From JABDJZ01 sp047611125 (GTDB lineage: Bacteria > Bacteroidota > Rhodothermia > Rhodothermales > UBA10348), in assembly GCA_047611125.1 (NCBI GenBank), contig JBLFXH010000195.1:1-6511 (forward strand): a stretch of DNA of 6,511 bases, given 5' to 3'. This document shows positions 5,042-6,511 of the stretch, one piece after another (position 1 is the stretch's first letter; the number at the start of each line of letters is the position of its first letter). Position numbers and translations under genes: made by a program. The notes beneath the pieces are model-generated. The model searched no databases. It was not told the DNA's origin and saw only the letters and a list, made by a program, of their open reading frames with translations.

Positions 5042-6511
5042 TTAGCGCGAAGCCTGCGCATCAACATGAATGGCCACGATTCCCCCTGGCGGCACGACGG
5101 CCGAGACCATTCCGGCATCTACACGGACCGACCCGCCTGCGCACCCGGCGTCAGTGGGCCCGCCCTGGGCCACATCGCAATACGAGACTCCCGGAAGGCC
5201 CGTCTGATGAACCACTTCCCACGGCTCATCGGACCGGTTGAATCCTATCCAACCCCTATCACCGCGGGTGAAGGCAACGCGGTCTGATCCCGCCTTCTGC
5301 AGACGCCTGATTTCCTCTCCGCGCACAGCTGCTTCGAAGCCGACCATGCCGGCGATGATCGGCCAGCGATGCTCACACACCCAGGCCTCGCCACAGCCCA
5401 GTCCCGTGTCCCCATTGACTACAAGGATCTCCTCGATCGAATTGGAGGGTGGTCCAACCGACGTGTCGTCAAATGCATAGCTGGACATGACCCGCGGACG
5501 CCCGTACGGCGTGGCCAACATCATGGCGACGGCCAGCGGATACTCAGCATTCTTGTAGGTCAGGATGCCCTGCCCATGACGCTGGGTGTCGTGGTTGTCC
5601 ACAAAGACAAAGGCGGCTGAGGACGGGAGTTCTGCATCCGCCCAGAACTCGCCTTCGACCATATCAGAAAGCGACCCGGAGCGGATCCATTCGGAGAGCT
5701 TGTAGCCGAACTGGAAGTCCGTCACCGCGCCAGCGCCCAAGAACCGTGGCGCTTGCGATGGCTGACTGACTTCCTGATAGACGTAGCCCTGCCAATCGGC
5801 TTCCTCCAGAATGGCCTTCATGTCTTCGGCTCCGATGTGAAGCGCTGCGTCAACGCGCAGACCAGCTACGCCAAGGGAAGCCAGGTCCTCTAGATAGTCG
5901 GCAATCACCCGCCGGACCTTCGGGCTGGACGTATCCAAGTCGGCGAGGTCCAAGAGTTCGCAAAGCTCGACCTGGGCCTGATCGCTCGAGTCCCAGATGT
6001 CGTCAGTTTCGGTCAGGCCGCAATGATGAAAATCATCGAAGCCGTAGAGACCGGGGTAGTTATACGAAGTGAACTCGGTGCCGGCCGTCCCGCGGCGGGA
6101 AAACGCCACGTCCGGATGCTCCAAGTCCGCATCGGTCATGTGATTGATGACGGCATCCACGTAGATGTCCACGCCGGCGGCCTTGCAGCGCGCAACCATA
6201 TCTGCGAATTCGGCCCGCGACCCGCTCCGGGTCTCCAGCTGATAGGAGACTGGCTGGTACCGTTCCCACCACGGTCGCCCCCCGATGATGTGGTTCTCCG
6301 ACGGCGGCGACACCTGGACGGCCGTGTAGCCCGCGGGACCAATGAACTCCACGCACTCCTGGGCGATGTCGGTCCATTTCCACCCAAACAGGTGCACAAC
6401 CGTGCCTGCTCCCTCGGCCCACAGTGCGGCTTCGGCAACGGGGGCAACCGAATCGGCCGCAGGCTTCTCGCCGCCGCATGCGGCCAGCACGAAAACTATC
6501 AGAAGGAGGAC
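5042..6511 (-). CDS. Animal-type GH13 alpha-amylase, predicted lipoprotein (partial, 5' end off the right edge)
   Basis: The enzyme hydrolyses internal alpha-1,4 bonds of starch and glycogen. Numbering here is from the GTG at 6490. That GTG is not the start: the frame is open to the edge and reads VLLLIVF then VLAACGGE, a lipoprotein signal with lipobox LAAC (Cys5). The true start lies beyond 6511. The protein is probably lipid-anchored outside the cytoplasm. HLFGWKWTDIAQEC (33-46), VQVSPPSENHIIGG (58-71) and VDAVINHM (111-118) mark the GH13 subfamily of animal and Pseudoalteromonas amylases. Catalytic residues: Asp214 (GLRVDA), Glu240 (YQEV) and Asp301 (VDNHD). Arg212, Asn299 and Arg333 (GRPRVMSSY) match the chloride site. 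Asn116, Asp181 and His218 fit the calcium site. Cysteines 46/102, 158/177, 366/372 and 438/450 fit four known disulfides. Odd: Leu217 replaces the usual Lys of DAxKH. The C-terminal beta domain is complete to Arg482. It ends 12 bp before the phosphatidyltransferase. Confidence 0.96.
   Translation of the reverse strand, partial: VLLLIVFVLAACGGEKPAADSVAPVAEAALWAEGAGTVVHLFGWKWTDIAQECVEFIGPAGYTAVQVSPPSENHIIGGRPWWERYQPVSYQLETRSGSRAEFADMVARCKAAGVDIYVDAVINHMTDADLEHPDVAFSRRGTAGTEFTSYNYPGLYGFDDFHHCGLTETDDIWDSSDQAQVELCELLDLADLDTSSPKVRRVIADYLEDLASLGVAGLRVDAALHIGAEDMKAILEEADWQGYVYQEVSQPSQAPRFLGAGAVTDFQFGYKLSEWIRSGSLSDMVEGEFWADAELPSSAAFVFVDNHDTQRHGQGILTYKNAEYPLAVAMMLATPYGRPRVMSSYAFDDTSVGPPSNSIEEILVVNGDTGLGCGEAWVCEHRWPIIAGMVGFEAAVRGEEIRRLQKAGSDRVAFTRGDRGWIGFNRSDEPWEVVHQTGLPGVSYCDVAQGGPTDAGCAGGSVRVDAGMVSAVVPPGGIVAIHVDAQASR
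6475..6511 (-). other. Lipoprotein signal peptide end and lipobox of the amylase
   Basis: Reading from the right edge in the amylase frame gives VLLLIVFVLAAC. This is a hydrophobic core running directly into LAAC, with Gly-Gly after the cysteine (TGC at 6478-6476). It fits signal peptidase II processing and lipidation of the Cys. The basic n-region and start codon are outside the window. The GTG at 6490 lies inside this hydrophobic core and would destroy the signal if used as the start. Confidence 0.85.

Noticed and set aside
6060..6479. 139-codon minus-strand frame inside the amylase
   Set aside because: It is a shadow of the amylase frame, very Arg/Gly-rich, with no family resemblance.

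Overview
The window is a run of co-directional genes, all read on the minus strand (right to left). In transcription order they are: a secreted animal-type GH13 alpha-amylase lipoprotein (5' end beyond the right edge), a CDP-alcohol phosphatidyltransferase of the PgsA type, ftsY (the SRP receptor), a 219-bp spacer, an exported GWxTD-domain protein, fmt (methionyl-tRNA formyltransferase), and a galactokinase-family protein whose 3' end runs off the left edge. No tRNA, rRNA, mobile element, CRISPR array or long repeat was seen.

The genome is moderately GC-rich with few clear Shine-Dalgarno sites. The Fmt variant has the VAFRILP, TGVTTFFL and VDTG signatures that I associate with Bacteroidota and relatives. 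GWxTD proteins are typical of the FCB group (Bacteroidota, Rhodothermota, Balneolota, Gemmatimonadota). I infer a Rhodothermota/Balneolota-like or related bacterium, probably aquatic. This placement is an inference and was not tested by database search.

Right block (3437-6511): the amylase stop lies 12 bp from the phosphatidyltransferase GTG start, and the phosphatidyltransferase stop lies 24 bp from ftsY, so the three could be co-transcribed. The last two are membrane-biogenesis genes (phospholipid synthesis and co-translational targeting). The amylase supplies extracytoplasmic starch or glycogen cleavage and has no obvious functional link to them. Left block (1-3217): GWxTD, then fmt after 53 bp, then the galactokinase-like gene 18 bp after fmt. 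Fmt formylates initiator tRNA. The other two have no known functional tie to it.

The most unusual item is the left-edge gene. It can be followed along the galactokinase fold (GHMP family), but the residues that make a galactokinase work are replaced: the sugar-site Arg and Asp, the ATP-loop GLSSS and the catalytic Asp of GIMDQ. Its frame is nevertheless open for 291 codons, so it looks like a pseudokinase or a repurposed GHMP protein rather than a decayed gene. A second point is that the amylase has the chloride-site triad and four disulfide pairs of animal-type amylases and is presented as a lipoprotein. A possible 67-residue ORF fills the spacer between ftsY and the GWxTD gene, but support for it is weak.
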